Below the pieces are notes generated by a model. That model was given only the letters and a program-made list of their open reading frames with translations. It was not told where the DNA came from and did not search any database. This document shows, in pieces, positions 10,701 through 21,462 of a DNA stretch of 64,000 nt. This DNA is from Saprospiraceae bacterium. GTDB lineage: Bacteria; Bacteroidota; Bacteroidia; Chitinophagales; Saprospiraceae. The translations under genes and the position numbers were made by a program. Position 1 is the stretch's first letter. Every line of letters begins with the position of its first letter. The stretch spans positions 101,182-165,181 of the forward strand of contig JAHDHQ010000005.1 of assembly GCA_020631235.1 (NCBI GenBank). The letters run 5' to 3'.

Positions 10701-11066
10701 ATGAAAAAGTTAATTCTTTCATTTCTTTTAATGTTCACTGTAAGCCTTGGTTTTTCAAACATCCCTACAACCCTAAATTTTGAGGATCTTACAACTGAAG
10801 TTGTAGATTTTACATTGCACGATGCCAATCATTTAAAGTTATTCTCTAGTATAGAATATCGTGAAGAAACTCAAAATATTGTATTAAAAACAGTGGAAAC
10901 GATTGACTTTGTTACGGTTATTAACGCCGAAAAAGAAGTGCAATTTGTGATGCCTGTACAAGCAAAGAATCTACATTTATTTATGCAAGATTTTGAAACA
11001 GGCGAGTACGATGTTTATTTAACCATTGATGAATTCGAAATACAAACAAAAATGGTCATAAAATAA
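10701..11066 (+). CDS. Small secreted protein resembling a stand-alone Ig-like/T9SS CTD-like domain
   Basis: Signal peptide MKKLILSFLLMFTVSLGFS; ends GEYDVYLTIDEFEIQTKMVIK. Confidence 0.65.
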   Translation: MKKLILSFLLMFTVSLGFSNIPTTLNFEDLTTEVVDFTLHDANHLKLFSSIEYREETQNIVLKTVETIDFVTVINAEKEVQFVMPVQAKNLHLFMQDFETGEYDVYLTIDEFEIQTKMVIK

Positions 11067-11086
11067 AACTCTTGATTACTTAATGC

Positions 11087-11122
11087 AAAAAGACTTTCTA
11101 TGGGTGTGGAAAGTCTTTTTTT
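11087..11122 (+). terminator. Intrinsic terminator
   Basis: AAAAGACTTTC tatgggtgtg GAAAGTCTTTTTTT. Confidence 0.88.
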
Positions 11123-11170
11123 ATTAATTATTGGCTTTTACTTCACAACTTAGAGCTAATAGAAAAGAAA

Positions 11171-11191
11171 GAATGCAACAATGTTGCATTC
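11171..11191. promoter_or_regulatory. 21-bp palindromic operator candidate, Fur/Zur-family-like
   Basis: GAATGCAACAATGTTGCATTC, perfect apart from the central base, just upstream of a TAtcTTTG -7 box and merC-like/hupE-like genes. Confidence 0.65.
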
Positions 11192-11198
11192 TTTTTGT

Positions 11199-11206
11199 TA
11201 TCTTTG
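11199..11206 (+). promoter_or_regulatory. Bacteroidota -7 promoter element
   Basis: TATCTTTG matches TAnnTTTG, 7 nt before ATG 11214. Confidence 0.6.
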
Positions 11207-11213
11207 TGTCGAA

Positions 11214-11585
11214 ATGAAAGCAGCATTACAATATCTAAAGCAGTCGGACGTCATGGGGATCTTTGTCTCTGCCTTATGTATTATACATTGTGTTATTACT
11301 CCTTTTATTGTGGTATCATTAGGTTTAACCAGTCATGCGCATCATCCATTGTTCTCTTGGCATGGTCTCTTTCTTATATTGGCTTTAACAGCCTTGTTTT
11401 TTTCCATTAAAGATGCCTCTAAATCAATAAAAATTATACTCTGGTTAAGTTTTGGTTTTATGGCTTTAGGGATGATTTTTGAGCAATCGGGCGTTTTTTT
11501 TAAAGTTTTATTATACCTAGGTTCTATAGGTCTAATCATTGGACATCTAAAAAATTACGCTAATCATCAGAAAACACATCATTGA
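11214..11585 (+). CDS. MerC domain-containing membrane protein
   Basis: MKAALQYLKQSDVMGIFVSALCIIHCVITPFIVVSLG is MerC-like. Start revised from 11181 because that ATG lies inside the palindrome, upstream of the -7 box. Confidence 0.85.
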   Translation: MKAALQYLKQSDVMGIFVSALCIIHCVITPFIVVSLGLTSHAHHPLFSWHGLFLILALTALFFSIKDASKSIKIILWLSFGFMALGMIFEQSGVFFKVLLYLGSIGLIIGHLKNYANHQKTHH

Positions 11586-11593
11586 ACAATGCA

Positions 11594-12160
11594 ATGAGTC
11601 CTTTCGAAACTTTTTTTACACTTGGTTACAAACATATTTTAGATCTTTCGGCATTTGACCATCTTCTTTTTGTTATTGTTTTATGTGCAGCCGCGTCATT
11701 TAAGCGATGGAGGTCTTTGCTAGGACTAGTGACAGCATTTACAATAGGCCATTGCTTGAGTTTAGTAGCTACAGCATATGTCGACATAAGTAGCATACAG
11801 AATCTTGTGGAGATTTGCATTCCTTTAAGCATCATAGCTTCTATTTTATTGGCATTTAAATCTACGGACACAACTCGTTTTGCCACTCATTACTTGCTGA
11901 TTCTTTTTTTTGGCTTGATCCATGGAATGGGTTTCGCTAACTACATAAAAAGCTTACTATTTGACCAGGCAGGCTTTTTGACTCATTTATTTTACTTCAA
12001 CTTAGGAATAGAAGCCGGCCAACTAGTCATTGTTTTATTGGCTTGTATTGTTGCGAGATGCTTAGTCTATTGTTTTCCTCGTTATGAAGCTTTTATCATT
12101 AAAAGCATACTAATTATTGCTTTGATACTTTCCATTTATTTATTGGTTGGACTTTTCTGA
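11594..12160 (+). CDS. HupE/UreJ family membrane protein
   Basis: FDHLLFVIVLCAA...VTAFTIGHCLSLVATAY...FFGLIHGMGFANYI. Confidence 0.88.
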   Translation: MSPFETFFTLGYKHILDLSAFDHLLFVIVLCAAASFKRWRSLLGLVTAFTIGHCLSLVATAYVDISSIQNLVEICIPLSIIASILLAFKSTDTTRFATHYLLILFFGLIHGMGFANYIKSLLFDQAGFLTHLFYFNLGIEAGQLVIVLLACIVARCLVYCFPRYEAFIIKSILIIALILSIYLLVGLF

Positions 12161-12161
12161 G

Positions 12162-12557
12162 CTAATCCATTAATTCGGTGGTGATATGTACCGTCGGACT
12201 AAGTGTTTTATGGACAGGGCACTTGTCTGCAATCTTGAGAATTCGGCTTATTTGTGCTGAATCTAGATTGCTGTTAAACTGGATTTTTCTGTGTAGATGT
12301 AATTTTTCTCCAAACATTTTCTCTTCGATTTTGACAGATAGATTTTGAATGGGCCATCCCTTGCGATCCACGTACATCTTCATGGTTATTGTCGTACAAG
12401 ATGCTAACGAAGCAGCTAAAAGTGCATTAGGAGTAAATCCTTTATCTACTCCTCCCAAGGAAGCTGGTTCGTCTGCAAAGGTTTGATGTTTCCCATCGCT
12501 TATCAAACAGGTATAATTTTGAGACTGTAGCAAGCAAGTAATTGTAGTATTAGACAT
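12162..12557 (-). CDS. OsmC family protein
   Basis: LLAASLASCTTITMKMYVDRKGWPIQNLSVKIE ... ADKCPVHKTLSP. Confidence 0.92.
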   Translation of the reverse strand: MSNTTITCLLQSQNYTCLISDGKHQTFADEPASLGGVDKGFTPNALLAASLASCTTITMKMYVDRKGWPIQNLSVKIEEKMFGEKLHLHRKIQFNSNLDSAQISRILKIADKCPVHKTLSPTVHITTELMD

Positions 12558-12651
12558 ATGATTGAAATTTTAGATTCTTGGAACTAATATTGCATCCAAA
12601 AGGTATTAAAGTAGTAATTAAATTTTTAACCTAAAAAAACTAATTAAAAAC

Positions 12652-13119
12652 ATGGGTTTATTTTCATTTATTAAAGGAGCCGGTAAAAAATTGTTTGGTA
12701 AAAAAGAAGCAGCTCCTGCACCAAGCGCAGCTCCTACACCGACCTTAACTAAGACGGATTTATTAAGAGAAGAAGTAGAGCGTTTAGGTATCCAGGTGGA
12801 TGGTCTAAATGTAGAAATGTCTGAAATGGTAACCATTTCTGGAGAGACAGAAACCAATGCGGATAGAGAAAAAGTAATCTTAGCTATGGGGAACATTGAT
12901 TGTATAGGATGTGTAGAAGATAATATTACAGTAAGAAATCCTGAGCCTGAAGCAACTTTTCACGTAGTGGAAGCAGGTGACTCACTTTCTATGATTTCGA
13001 AAAAAGTGTATGGGGACCCAATGAAGTATAATGCGATATTTGAAGCTAATCGCCCAATGTTGGAACATCCAGATAAAATTTATCCTGGACAAACGTTAAG
13101 AATACCACCACTTGCGTAA
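12652..13119 (+). CDS. BON + LysM domain protein (Kbp/YgaU-like)
   Basis: MGLFSFIKGAGKKLFGKKE, BON-like middle, C-terminal LysM FHVVEAGDSLSMISKKVYGDPMKYNAIFEANRPMLEHPDKIYPGQTLRIP. Confidence 0.9.
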   Translation: MGLFSFIKGAGKKLFGKKEAAPAPSAAPTPTLTKTDLLREEVERLGIQVDGLNVEMSEMVTISGETETNADREKVILAMGNIDCIGCVEDNITVRNPEPEATFHVVEAGDSLSMISKKVYGDPMKYNAIFEANRPMLEHPDKIYPGQTLRIPPLA

Positions 13120-13137
13120 GCATAAACCACATTATAA

Positions 13138-13170
13138 TAAAGGCTCTGATTTTTCAGGGCCTTTTTTTTG
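13138..13170 (+). terminator. Intrinsic terminator
   Basis: AAAGGCtCTGatttttCAGgGCCTTTTTTTT. Confidence 0.8.
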
Positions 13171-13241
13171 TTCAATGTCGTTTATGTGCTTAAGCTTAAA
13201 TCTCTTAAGCATAAGCGCTAAAGTCCATATATATTTGTTTA

Positions 13242-14009
13242 ATGAAGAGTCACTTTATTTGTTATTTCGTTTTCGGTTTATGCTTGATGTTTTCTTGTAC
13301 AAAAGAATCACCAGAAGTAGAAGAAGTGCCTACATCCTTTAATCAACATGTGCTTTTAGAAGGTTTTAGCGGTGAATGGTGCCCACCTTGTGCTACTTCG
13401 TTTGAAGATTTTATAAAACCGACGCTTGACTCTTACCCCAATATTGCACATTACATTAGCTATCATATCGAAGATCCATTTAGCACTTCAGAATCAGAGT
13501 TTCTATCGGATAAATACGGTGTGTTTGGAGTTCCTAACACGATGGTGGATCGATACGACTTCCCAGACGGAGGAGTTTTGTCTAATCAGTTTTTATCCTC
13601 ACGTGTGGAAACCAGATCAACTCATAAAAGCGACATTGGACTAAAACTAAAAACGGATCAAAGCGGATTAGAAGGACAAATTAGGGTCGATTTATGGTTA
13701 CATAATCCATTTAGCGACGAACTATATTTAAATATATATCTATTGCAGAACGAGGTCCAAGCGATTAATCAATTAGGTACTAATGATCCAAACTATAAAC
13801 ACAAGTTTTTATTTAGAGAGTCAGTAACGCCATTTGGAGGAGTTCAAATAGAAGCTAGTACAACTGGTGAAATGCAGTCTTTTAATTTTGATTTGGATTT
13901 ATCACATTATCCAAATCAGGAGATATCCTTTGTAGCTTTTGTAGAAGTACAAAACCAAATTCTACAGTCTCAATATGTTAAGTTGGGAGAAAACACTAGC
14001 TGGGATTAA
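13242..14009 (+). CDS. Omp28-related lipoprotein, thioredoxin-like fold
   Basis: Lipobox LMFSC; HVLLEGFSGEWCPPCATSFEDF with CxxC. Confidence 0.82.
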   Translation: MKSHFICYFVFGLCLMFSCTKESPEVEEVPTSFNQHVLLEGFSGEWCPPCATSFEDFIKPTLDSYPNIAHYISYHIEDPFSTSESEFLSDKYGVFGVPNTMVDRYDFPDGGVLSNQFLSSRVETRSTHKSDIGLKLKTDQSGLEGQIRVDLWLHNPFSDELYLNIYLLQNEVQAINQLGTNDPNYKHKFLFRESVTPFGGVQIEASTTGEMQSFNFDLDLSHYPNQEISFVAFVEVQNQILQSQYVKLGENTSWD

Positions 14010-14111
14010 CTAAATTTATTATTTACTCCTCACATATAGCAATATAAACTTATTTTCGTGGCTTCATTCTAAAATTGTTACGAGTACTCAAATAAGAAAC
14101 TACTTCAGCTT

Positions 14112-15158
14112 ATGAAATCTATACTTATCACTGGCGGTGCGGGATTTATTGGAAATCACGTGGTTAGACAGTTTGTAACCAAATACCCTGACTATACCAT
14201 TGTCAATTTAGACAAACTTACGTATGCAGGTAATTTGGAAACTTTAAGCGATATTGAAAAGTCTGAAAATTATCATTTCGAAAAAGCATGCATCACGGAC
14301 GAACAAGCCATGCACGATATTTTTGCAAAGTATCAAATTACAGATGTTATCCATTTAGCGGCTGAGTCGCACGTAGATCGAAGTATCACTGATCCGCTCA
14401 TATTTTTAAGAACAAATATATTAGGAACAGCTAATCTGTTAAATGCTGCGCGTGCTAGTTGGAAAGATTATAGTAAACATACTTTTTATCATATTTCCAC
14501 AGATGAAGTTTATGGAAGTTTAGGCGATACAGGCCTGTTCGAAGAAACAACTCCCTATGATCCAAGATCTCCATACAGCGCTTCCAAAGCTAGCTCTGAT
14601 CATTTAGTGAGGGCTTATCACCATACTTATGGAATGAAGATAAAAATCAGTAATTGTTCTAACAATTACGGCCCGTTCCAATTTCCAGAAAAACTAATTC
14701 CTTTAATGATAAATAACATTGTACAAAAGAAAAATTTACCAGTTTATGGAGATGGATCAAATGTGCGCGATTGGTTATATGTGCAAGATCATGTGGAAGC
14801 TATAGACCTGATTTTTCACGAAGGTGTGGATGGAGAGACCTATAATATTGGGGGTAATAATGAAATGCGAAACCTCGAACTAGTCCATATTTTATGTGAT
14901 ACAGTAGATCGAATTTTAGGAAGACCTGAAGGAGACGCTAAAAGCAGAATTACCTTTGTTAAAGATAGGCCTGGACATGATCAGCGATATGCCATTGATG
15001 CTTCTAAAATAAAAGACGCACTTGGATGGGAACCGATAACAGATGTGGCTACAGGTGTGGAAAAGACAGTACAGTGGTATCTAGACAATGCGAGCTGGCT
15101 AGAAGGAGTAACAAGTGGAGCATATAAAAGTTATTACGATAAACATTACGGAACATAG
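14112..15158 (+). CDS. rfbB: dTDP-glucose 4,6-dehydratase
   Basis: GGAGFIGNHVVRQF; STDEVYGSLG; SPYSASKASSDHLVRAYHHTYG; NNYGPFQFPEKLIPLMI. Confidence 0.97.
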   Translation: MKSILITGGAGFIGNHVVRQFVTKYPDYTIVNLDKLTYAGNLETLSDIEKSENYHFEKACITDEQAMHDIFAKYQITDVIHLAAESHVDRSITDPLIFLRTNILGTANLLNAARASWKDYSKHTFYHISTDEVYGSLGDTGLFEETTPYDPRSPYSASKASSDHLVRAYHHTYGMKIKISNCSNNYGPFQFPEKLIPLMINNIVQKKNLPVYGDGSNVRDWLYVQDHVEAIDLIFHEGVDGETYNIGGNNEMRNLELVHILCDTVDRILGRPEGDAKSRITFVKDRPGHDQRYAIDASKIKDALGWEPITDVATGVEKTVQWYLDNASWLEGVTSGAYKSYYDKHYGT

Positions 15159-15181
15159 ATCATATTTAAATTAAGGAAAAC

Positions 15182-16042
15182 ATGAAAGGAATAATATTGG
15201 CAGGAGGTATGGGTACACGATTATATCCACTCACTTTATCAGTCAGCAAACAACTTATGCCAGTGTATGATAAGCCTATGATCTATTATCCATTATCTAC
15301 GTTGATGTTAGCTGGGATAAGAGATATTCTTTTAATATCTACGCCAGAGCATATAGCTTTATTCGAACAAGTTTTAGGAGACGGTAAAGATATCGGATGT
15401 AATATATCGTACAAAGTGCAGCATGAGCCTAATGGATTAGCCCAAGCTTTTGTATTAGGTGAATCATTTATTGGAGATGATGATGCAGCCTTAATTTTAG
15501 GAGATAATATTTTCCATGGCAATGGCCTTGCCGAACTGATACAATCTTGCAATAAACCTTCTGGCGGAATTGTCTTTGCCTATCCAGTAAAAGATCCTGA
15601 ACGCTATGGAGTGGTCGAATTTAATGAAGATGGTAAAGTGCTTTCCATTGAGGAAAAGCCGAAAGTGCCTAAGTCAAATTATGCGGTACCAGGTCTTTAC
15701 TTTTATGATAATAGTGTGGTCAAAGTAGCTAAAGAACTGAAGCCAAGTGCACGAGGTGAATATGAGATTACTGATGTGAATAAGCATTATTTAGAACAAG
15801 GCAAACTAGAGGTAAGAGTCATGTCTCGAGGCTATGCTTGGTTAGATACAGGAACTCACGAATCTTTGCTTGAAGCAGGAGAATTTATCAGTGTGATAGA
15901 AAAAAGACAAGGCTTAAAAATAGGTTGCATAGAAGAGGTAGCTTGGCAAATGGGTTTTATTGATGATGAAGGATTGGCTAAGCTAGCAAAGAAATTTGAG
16001 AAAAGCGGTTATGGTGAATATTTGGCTAGTTTACTAGTCTAG
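15182..16042 (+). CDS. rfbA: Glucose-1-phosphate thymidylyltransferase
   Basis: [54 protein letters not shown]. Confidence 0.97.
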   Translation: MKGIILAGGMGTRLYPLTLSVSKQLMPVYDKPMIYYPLSTLMLAGIRDILLISTPEHIALFEQVLGDGKDIGCNISYKVQHEPNGLAQAFVLGESFIGDDDAALILGDNIFHGNGLAELIQSCNKPSGGIVFAYPVKDPERYGVVEFNEDGKVLSIEEKPKVPKSNYAVPGLYFYDNSVVKVAKELKPSARGEYEITDVNKHYLEQGKLEVRVMSRGYAWLDTGTHESLLEAGEFISVIEKRQGLKIGCIEEVAWQMGFIDDEGLAKLAKKFEKSGYGEYLASLLV

Positions 16043-19000
16043 CGAATGGTAAAATCATCATCTGCTTCGGCAAAATTTTCATTAAATTTCATGAGTGGTA
16101 TGGTGATATAGAAGTTGGAACCAGTCCCGGCTACCGAATCAAAATCAAGTTTAGCATTAAAGCTGTCGAGCATATTAGTGGCGATAGCAAGCCCAAGACC
16201 ACTGCCTGAAGATTTGGTCGTGAAATTAGGGCGGAATATTTTTTCTTTCATATCATCTGTGATTCCGACACCATTATCGCTTACTTGTATGACGGCATCT
16301 GATCCTTGGCGATATAATTCGATGTTTACCCAGCCATTACGATCATTTGGAATGGCTTGTATAGCATTTTTGACAAGGTTGTTCAAAACTCTTATTAAAT
16401 GTGTTTTATCTGCAAAAACACTTAGGTCATTGAGCGGAATGCTCATTTTGACATCGATATCTTCTCGTTTTCTAAATAAATCATGGATTGTTTCGATGAC
16501 TTCGTTCAGGACTACTTTTTCGTTATTAGCTTTTGGTAGTTCGCCAAAGTTGGCAAAAGAATTGGCTATGCCCGATAGATTATCTATTTGTTCGATGAGT
16601 GTATTGGATATTTTTTGCACGAGTTCCTGGCTATTTTCAGGTTGGACTTTTATGGCTCGACTCAAATATTGAATCGATAATTTCATGGGTGTTAGAGGAT
16701 TTTTTATTTCGTGTGCTACTTGTTTTGCCATTTCTCGCCATGCACCATCACGTTCCGTTTTTGCTATTAGTTTTGCACTTTTTTCTAATTCCAATAGCAT
16801 GTCATTGTAGTTGTTTATTAATAGACCTAACTCATCATTCCTTTGCCATTCTAAGGATTGGTTTTCCTTCCCTAATTTGATCTCTTTCATTCGAGTAGCT
16901 AGTGTGCTGATCGGTTCTGTGATAGATCTTGCCATAGCAATGGCGATTGCACCAGCAATAAGAAATAAGAATACATAAACATTAAGCAGTGTGCCTAAAA
17001 AATCAAAGATTCTGATTCGACTATTAATTTGTGTTTGCTTTATTTTCAGGGAAGCATAAGCTACTGCATCGCGATATAAGATAGGGAAGTAAGTATTTCT
17101 GTTTGCTGTATTTATAGTAATGGGTGATTTTTGATTTTTAGTTTTTAAGTGATGATAGGCTAAAAATGGTAAAGCTACTTTGTCATTTGTATAGCTCAGA
17201 GATTCTTCATTTAAAAGTCTTCCTTCTGGATCGAAAAAATCTAGGTGGATGTTATGAATATTTTCTATGGATTTTTTAGAAGCTAACAGCACCTGCAGCG
17301 CCTCATCTGCACTTAGCTGTTCATTGGTTTTCTCTTGAAAACTAAGGTTTAAGGCAGCAATCTTATCCCTTAAAAAAGAGTCTTCAGTTTGCCTGATTTC
17401 TCTACCTAAATACCAACTGGTAATTAATACAATAGAGACAAAGGATAGCACAATGATGCCTATGATGATTACTTGGATTCGGATAGAAAGACTATTCATT
17501 TGGTCAGCCTCAAACCGAAGGGAAACAGGTAGAAAGGGACTGACTCGATCTAAGCTAAAAATGAATGCGACGAGCAAGACGAACAAACAGAAAAATAGAG
17601 AAAATAAACTTATGGGTTTTACAATGCTAGAAAATCCTTTCTTCGTTATTAATTGTACATCATTATCTGGTTGATAGCAAATGTATGCATCGGCACCTTC
17701 ATAGATTACATCAAGACTCAGATGGTCTAGGAGTAGTTCATTCCACTGCCTTGGCAGTAGTTGGGAGTGATTAAGATAAATGCTGTCTTTATATTTTAAG
17801 CTAAAATCATAGCGCTGGTGGTGTGCTAGTTGCTTTTTCCACTGGATTCCTATTTTGGAAGTATAAGAGGCGCTATCTTTTTTAAAGTTGATGTGTCTTA
17901 AGTAGGTGTTGTTTAATGGCGAAAAACTCCATTGGTCATCAATAATACGTTCGATTAGAAACCCTTGTTTCTGTGAAGGAGATGACGAGACATTGCTAAA
18001 AATACTTTGACCTAGAGAATCTTCACCAAGCAAGACAAGATCTATGATGGGATTTGGTGTTTCAATGTAGTTTGCATGTATAAATTGCAAAATATCTTCT
18101 TTATGTATCCGTCCGATAGAAGGATGCGATCTATATTTTTCTAGCACTTCACTTATCAGTGAATCGGTGATGAATCGTTGAGCGTATTCATGGTTTTCTT
18201 TCGAGTACAATGCATATTCGTCTTGGATAAAAGCAATGCGATCTTTTACCGCTTTACTCGTATCAAAGTGAAATAATAAAATCGAAGTAAATGCAGAATA
18301 GACAATGATCCATAAAATCAGCCATGTGAGCGAGCGCAATGTTGCATCGTAGTATAAGTCATGTAGCAGGAAGTAAATAAGTAAGAAAATAGGGAGTATC
18401 CATGCTGGTCTGAGCTCTACAAATTGATAAGCTACAATACAACTTATGGCGACTACTATGAACATGGATGAATATTTCCAAGTAGCATTAAAAGCTTGCG
18501 CAGTTTTCACAAAGAGTTGTGCAGCTATAAATAGAGCTATATTCCATGAAGCTAAACAGATCATGCTGGCTATCTCGATAAAGCTTATGTTAGATAGTTC
18601 TTGAAAATTAAAGCTGAGCTGTTTGTTGTATATAAGAGTTTGAAATTCATTGATAAATAGGCTAAATAAAACGGCATTTAATACGCCATAAACCGCCAAC
18701 TTCCAAACAGCATCATTTGGTCCAGTCTTTTCTTCATTGTACCAATATTCTAAATCAATACATATCGTGATGACGGTAACGCTGAAAAATAGCATATCTA
18801 GCAGAGAAGGAAGCATATAGCTCAGTTGGATACTTCGATCATTGATAATACTTGGTGCTTCTTGAAACCACGCATTTATGAAATAGAATAACAAGAAAGC
18901 AAGAATAGTAAGACTGATTTTGACGATGTAATTTTGATTGATTTTATGGATCCAAGCCACTAATAATAAAAAGGATAAAAGCACAAAGCAAATACCGAAT

Positions 19001-19509
19001 GTATGCCTTTTTTTATGTGCCTTAGTGGTGGGTTTTACCCAAACATCATCATATAACTCAAAGGCTTCTAAAGTTTGGTGACTAACACGTTTATATTGCC
19101 AGTTTAATTTGCATTGCTTGACGATATACTCTGATAGTGCTTGGCCCTCAAAAAGCTTGAAGCTATATTCCCATTGATAAGCTTTATTTGTTTTGCTGAT
19201 ATTCCATCCATCAGGACTTGGTTCTCCTTTCCAAAAGAGTAAATCATCATCTTTATATATACGGAGTGATGCAAATGGCGGCACTTCATTCAGCATTTGC
19301 TGAATTCCTTGAAGATCTATAGACGCTGGCTCAGCTAATGGGTTTAAATATTGGCTAAACTTATTTTGTAAGTCAGATTCTGCTTTCTTTATAAACGTTG
19401 TAATCTTAGTTTTGTCACTTGTAAAACTAGATGATTGCTCGCTTGTAAGATGTATTCCAGTCGAAACACTTAGGCAAAGCAAGGACAATATGATAAGTAT
19501 TCTTGCCAA
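16039..19509 (-). CDS. Large NtrY-like membrane sensor histidine kinase (HAMP + HisKA + HATPase)
   Basis: Multiple TM segments; [77 protein letters not shown]. Confidence 0.9.
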   Translation of the reverse strand: MARILIILSLLCLSVSTGIHLTSEQSSSFTSDKTKITTFIKKAESDLQNKFSQYLNPLAEPASIDLQGIQQMLNEVPPFASLRIYKDDDLLFWKGEPSPDGWNISKTNKAYQWEYSFKLFEGQALSEYIVKQCKLNWQYKRVSHQTLEAFELYDDVWVKPTTKAHKKRHTFGICFVLLSFLLLVAWIHKINQNYIVKISLTILAFLLFYFINAWFQEAPSIINDRSIQLSYMLPSLLDMLFFSVTVITICIDLEYWYNEEKTGPNDAVWKLAVYGVLNAVLFSLFINEFQTLIYNKQLSFNFQELSNISFIEIASMICLASWNIALFIAAQLFVKTAQAFNATWKYSSMFIVVAISCIVAYQFVELRPAWILPIFLLIYFLLHDLYYDATLRSLTWLILWIIVYSAFTSILLFHFDTSKAVKDRIAFIQDEYALYSKENHEYAQRFITDSLISEVLEKYRSHPSIGRIHKEDILQFIHANYIETPNPIIDLVLLGEDSLGQSIFSNVSSSPSQKQGFLIERIIDDQWSFSPLNNTYLRHINFKKDSASYTSKIGIQWKKQLAHHQRYDFSLKYKDSIYLNHSQLLPRQWNELLLDHLSLDVIYEGADAYICYQPDNDVQLITKKGFSSIVKPISLFSLFFCLFVLLVAFIFSLDRVSPFLPVSLRFEADQMNSLSIRIQVIIIGIIVLSFVSIVLITSWYLGREIRQTEDSFLRDKIAALNLSFQEKTNEQLSADEALQVLLASKKSIENIHNIHLDFFDPEGRLLNEESLSYTNDKVALPFLAYHHLKTKNQKSPITINTANRNTYFPILYRDAVAYASLKIKQTQINSRIRIFDFLGTLLNVYVFLFLIAGAIAIAMARSITEPISTLATRMKEIKLGKENQSLEWQRNDELGLLINNYNDMLLELEKSAKLIAKTERDGAWREMAKQVAHEIKNPLTPMKLSIQYLSRAIKVQPENSQELVQKISNTLIEQIDNLSGIANSFANFGELPKANNEKVVLNEVIETIHDLFRKREDIDVKMSIPLNDLSVFADKTHLIRVLNNLVKNAIQAIPNDRNGWVNIELYRQGSDAVIQVSDNGVGITDDMKEKIFRPNFTTKSSGSGLGLAIATNMLDSFNAKLDFDSVAGTGSNFYITIPLMKFNENFAEADDDFTIR

Positions 19510-19627
19510 GATTATTTATAAGTATATAAAAATAAGTAATTAACATATTATATTATAATTTAATATAATGCACTTTAATTTGATTCTTTCCTTTCGATGG
19601 ATAAATTGTAGTTTTGTTGCATTATAT

Positions 19628-20022
19628 CGAGCTATCGCTGTCCAAGTAAAATTGGAGAGAGGAAAGTCCGGACAACGAAGAGCACCATACCATCTAACGA
19701 ATGGAATTCACGTAAGTGAAGCTAGATAGTGTCGCAGAAAATAACCGCCACTTATACTTTTGTATTTGAGGTAAGGGTGAAAATGTGAGGTAAGAGCTCA
19801 CAACTTGTTTAGGTAACTAAGCAGGTGGATAAACCTTATGGGTTGAAATGTCATGTATATTCAGGTGTGGGGATTTAACCCATATATGACTTGCTCGGTT
19901 AATTTGTGAAAACAAAACCTGAAGGGGTAGGCAGATTGAACTTGTTTTGAGTCCAACTTAAAAGAGGTCTAGATAAATGATAGCTGTCTTATTATTTAAG
20001 AAACAGAATCCGGCTTATAGAT
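19628..20022 (+). ncRNA. rnpB: RNase P RNA (bacterial class A)
   Basis: Conserved blocks GAGAGGAAAGTCCGGACAAC, GGTAAGGGTGAAAATGTGAGGTAAGAGCTCACA, AAACAGAATCCGGCTTAT in the correct order and spacing. Confidence 0.95.
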
Positions 20023-20025
20023 ATA

Positions 20026-20062
20026 ATAAAAAAAAGAGGCTGTTACCATGTATCAGCCTCAC
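20026..20062 (-). terminator. Intrinsic terminator of porV paralog 2 (may also serve rnpB)
   Basis: GAGGCTG...CAGCCTC with an A-run, giving a T-run on the minus strand. Confidence 0.85.
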
Positions 20063-20084
20063 TTTTATTTCATGGCTACAGTTT

Positions 20085-21296
20085 TTATTCGATATCCAAA
20101 GAAATAGTAAACCTTAAAGTTTTATCCAATGGATTGTTTTTATTATTAGCTGGTTTGCGATACGATAAATCTAATTCAACTTGTGAAATTTTAGTCCCTA
20201 TCCCAAAAGCATAAAATTGTTTTGCACCCTTTAGCCTAGCTTGGTAAAAATAACCACACCTCACTGCATACTTTTTTGCATTCCAATATTCTAAACCTGT
20301 TCCTACCATCCATTCTGATAATTCTTCTGAGAAGCCTCCAGGAGCATCTGACCATGATTTTAAAATGCTTGGGAAAACATCCAAATCTCTGATGTCATAA
20401 TAATCTGGGTTTTCTTTTAAAACTCCATTTTCAATTATTTGCCTAGCTTGAAAGGTTGGGACCATGAGTTTATTAAAATCCATAGCAAAGCAAAGTGAAT
20501 GTCTAGTAGCTAATTTTAAGTCTAATCCAAATCCTAGCCCAAACTTAGCTGGCAAGAAAAAACTTGATTGATTCAATGGGAAGTATATTTTTGGTCCTAT
20601 GTTGCTGATTGCAGTTCCAATACGGAGTCTGCTAGCTCCATCGTTGATACCTAATTCAGTTTCATAAGTAAAACTTAAATCGAAAGATAAGGCCTTTGCT
20701 GGGCAATTATCCGGAGAAGCTACAGTTAATTGAACAAAATAAACTTCAGAATAAGTGTATCTAGCAGATACACCAGTTGAAAACTTTTCACTTAATTTTC
20801 GAGCATAAGCACCGATTACTTCAATTTCGGTGGCTCTTCTTGTCTTAAGTGGATTGACATTTATATCAGTCGTGTTTATGAATCCTAATGAAAAGTAACG
20901 CAAACTTGTGGCTACTGTTTGTAATTCGCCTACTTTTCTATAACCAGCCAAATGCATCTGCATTATATCAGACAGCCCCAATATAGGGAGGGGAGGCATA
21001 AAACTCATACTTACGTCAAAATCATAATCTGTGAAAGCTAAGCTGGATGCATTGAAATGCAAACTATTAGGTGTTGCTGAAGTGGCTATGCCGACATCAC
21101 CTAAAGCCTCAGATCGAGCGTCTGGAGTAATTTGGAGGAATGGAACGGCTGTATAGACAATGTTCGGAATACATTCACCATTGTAAACCATACAGCCTTG
21201 GTCAGAATCATATACCTGACAAGTTGTATGGCTGTAAATTAGAAAAATGAATACAAGAACCAACATTGCCTTCATGGCATTAAAAGATTTGTGCAT
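20085..21296 (-). CDS. PorV/LptO family T9SS outer-membrane protein, divergent paralog
   Basis: TAVPFLQITPDARSEALGDVGIATSATPNSLHFNASSLAFTDYDF; end NKNNPLDKTLRFTISLDIE; aligns along its length with the upstream porV. Confidence 0.85.
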   Translation of the reverse strand: MHKSFNAMKAMLVLVFIFLIYSHTTCQVYDSDQGCMVYNGECIPNIVYTAVPFLQITPDARSEALGDVGIATSATPNSLHFNASSLAFTDYDFDVSMSFMPPLPILGLSDIMQMHLAGYRKVGELQTVATSLRYFSLGFINTTDINVNPLKTRRATEIEVIGAYARKLSEKFSTGVSARYTYSEVYFVQLTVASPDNCPAKALSFDLSFTYETELGINDGASRLRIGTAISNIGPKIYFPLNQSSFFLPAKFGLGFGLDLKLATRHSLCFAMDFNKLMVPTFQARQIIENGVLKENPDYYDIRDLDVFPSILKSWSDAPGGFSEELSEWMVGTGLEYWNAKKYAVRCGYFYQARLKGAKQFYAFGIGTKISQVELDLSYRKPANNKNNPLDKTLRFTISLDIE

Positions 21297-21402
21297 TGGA
21301 TAGATGGTTTAAGTCAGTTTTTAGATCGTAAGACCCCATGAGAATCCAACGTAAATTCACTGCTCATTGTTACATCCGATAACAGCAATGCTGAAAGTAA
21401 TC

Positions 21403-21439
21403 AAAAAAAAGAGGCTGACACCATTAGTATCAGCCTCAC
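21403..21439 (-). terminator. Intrinsic terminator of porV paralog 1
   Basis: GAGGCTGA...TCAGCCTC with an A8 run; near-copy of the terminator at 20026. Confidence 0.85.
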
Positions 21440-21462
21440 TTTTATTTCGGGGTTACAGTGTT

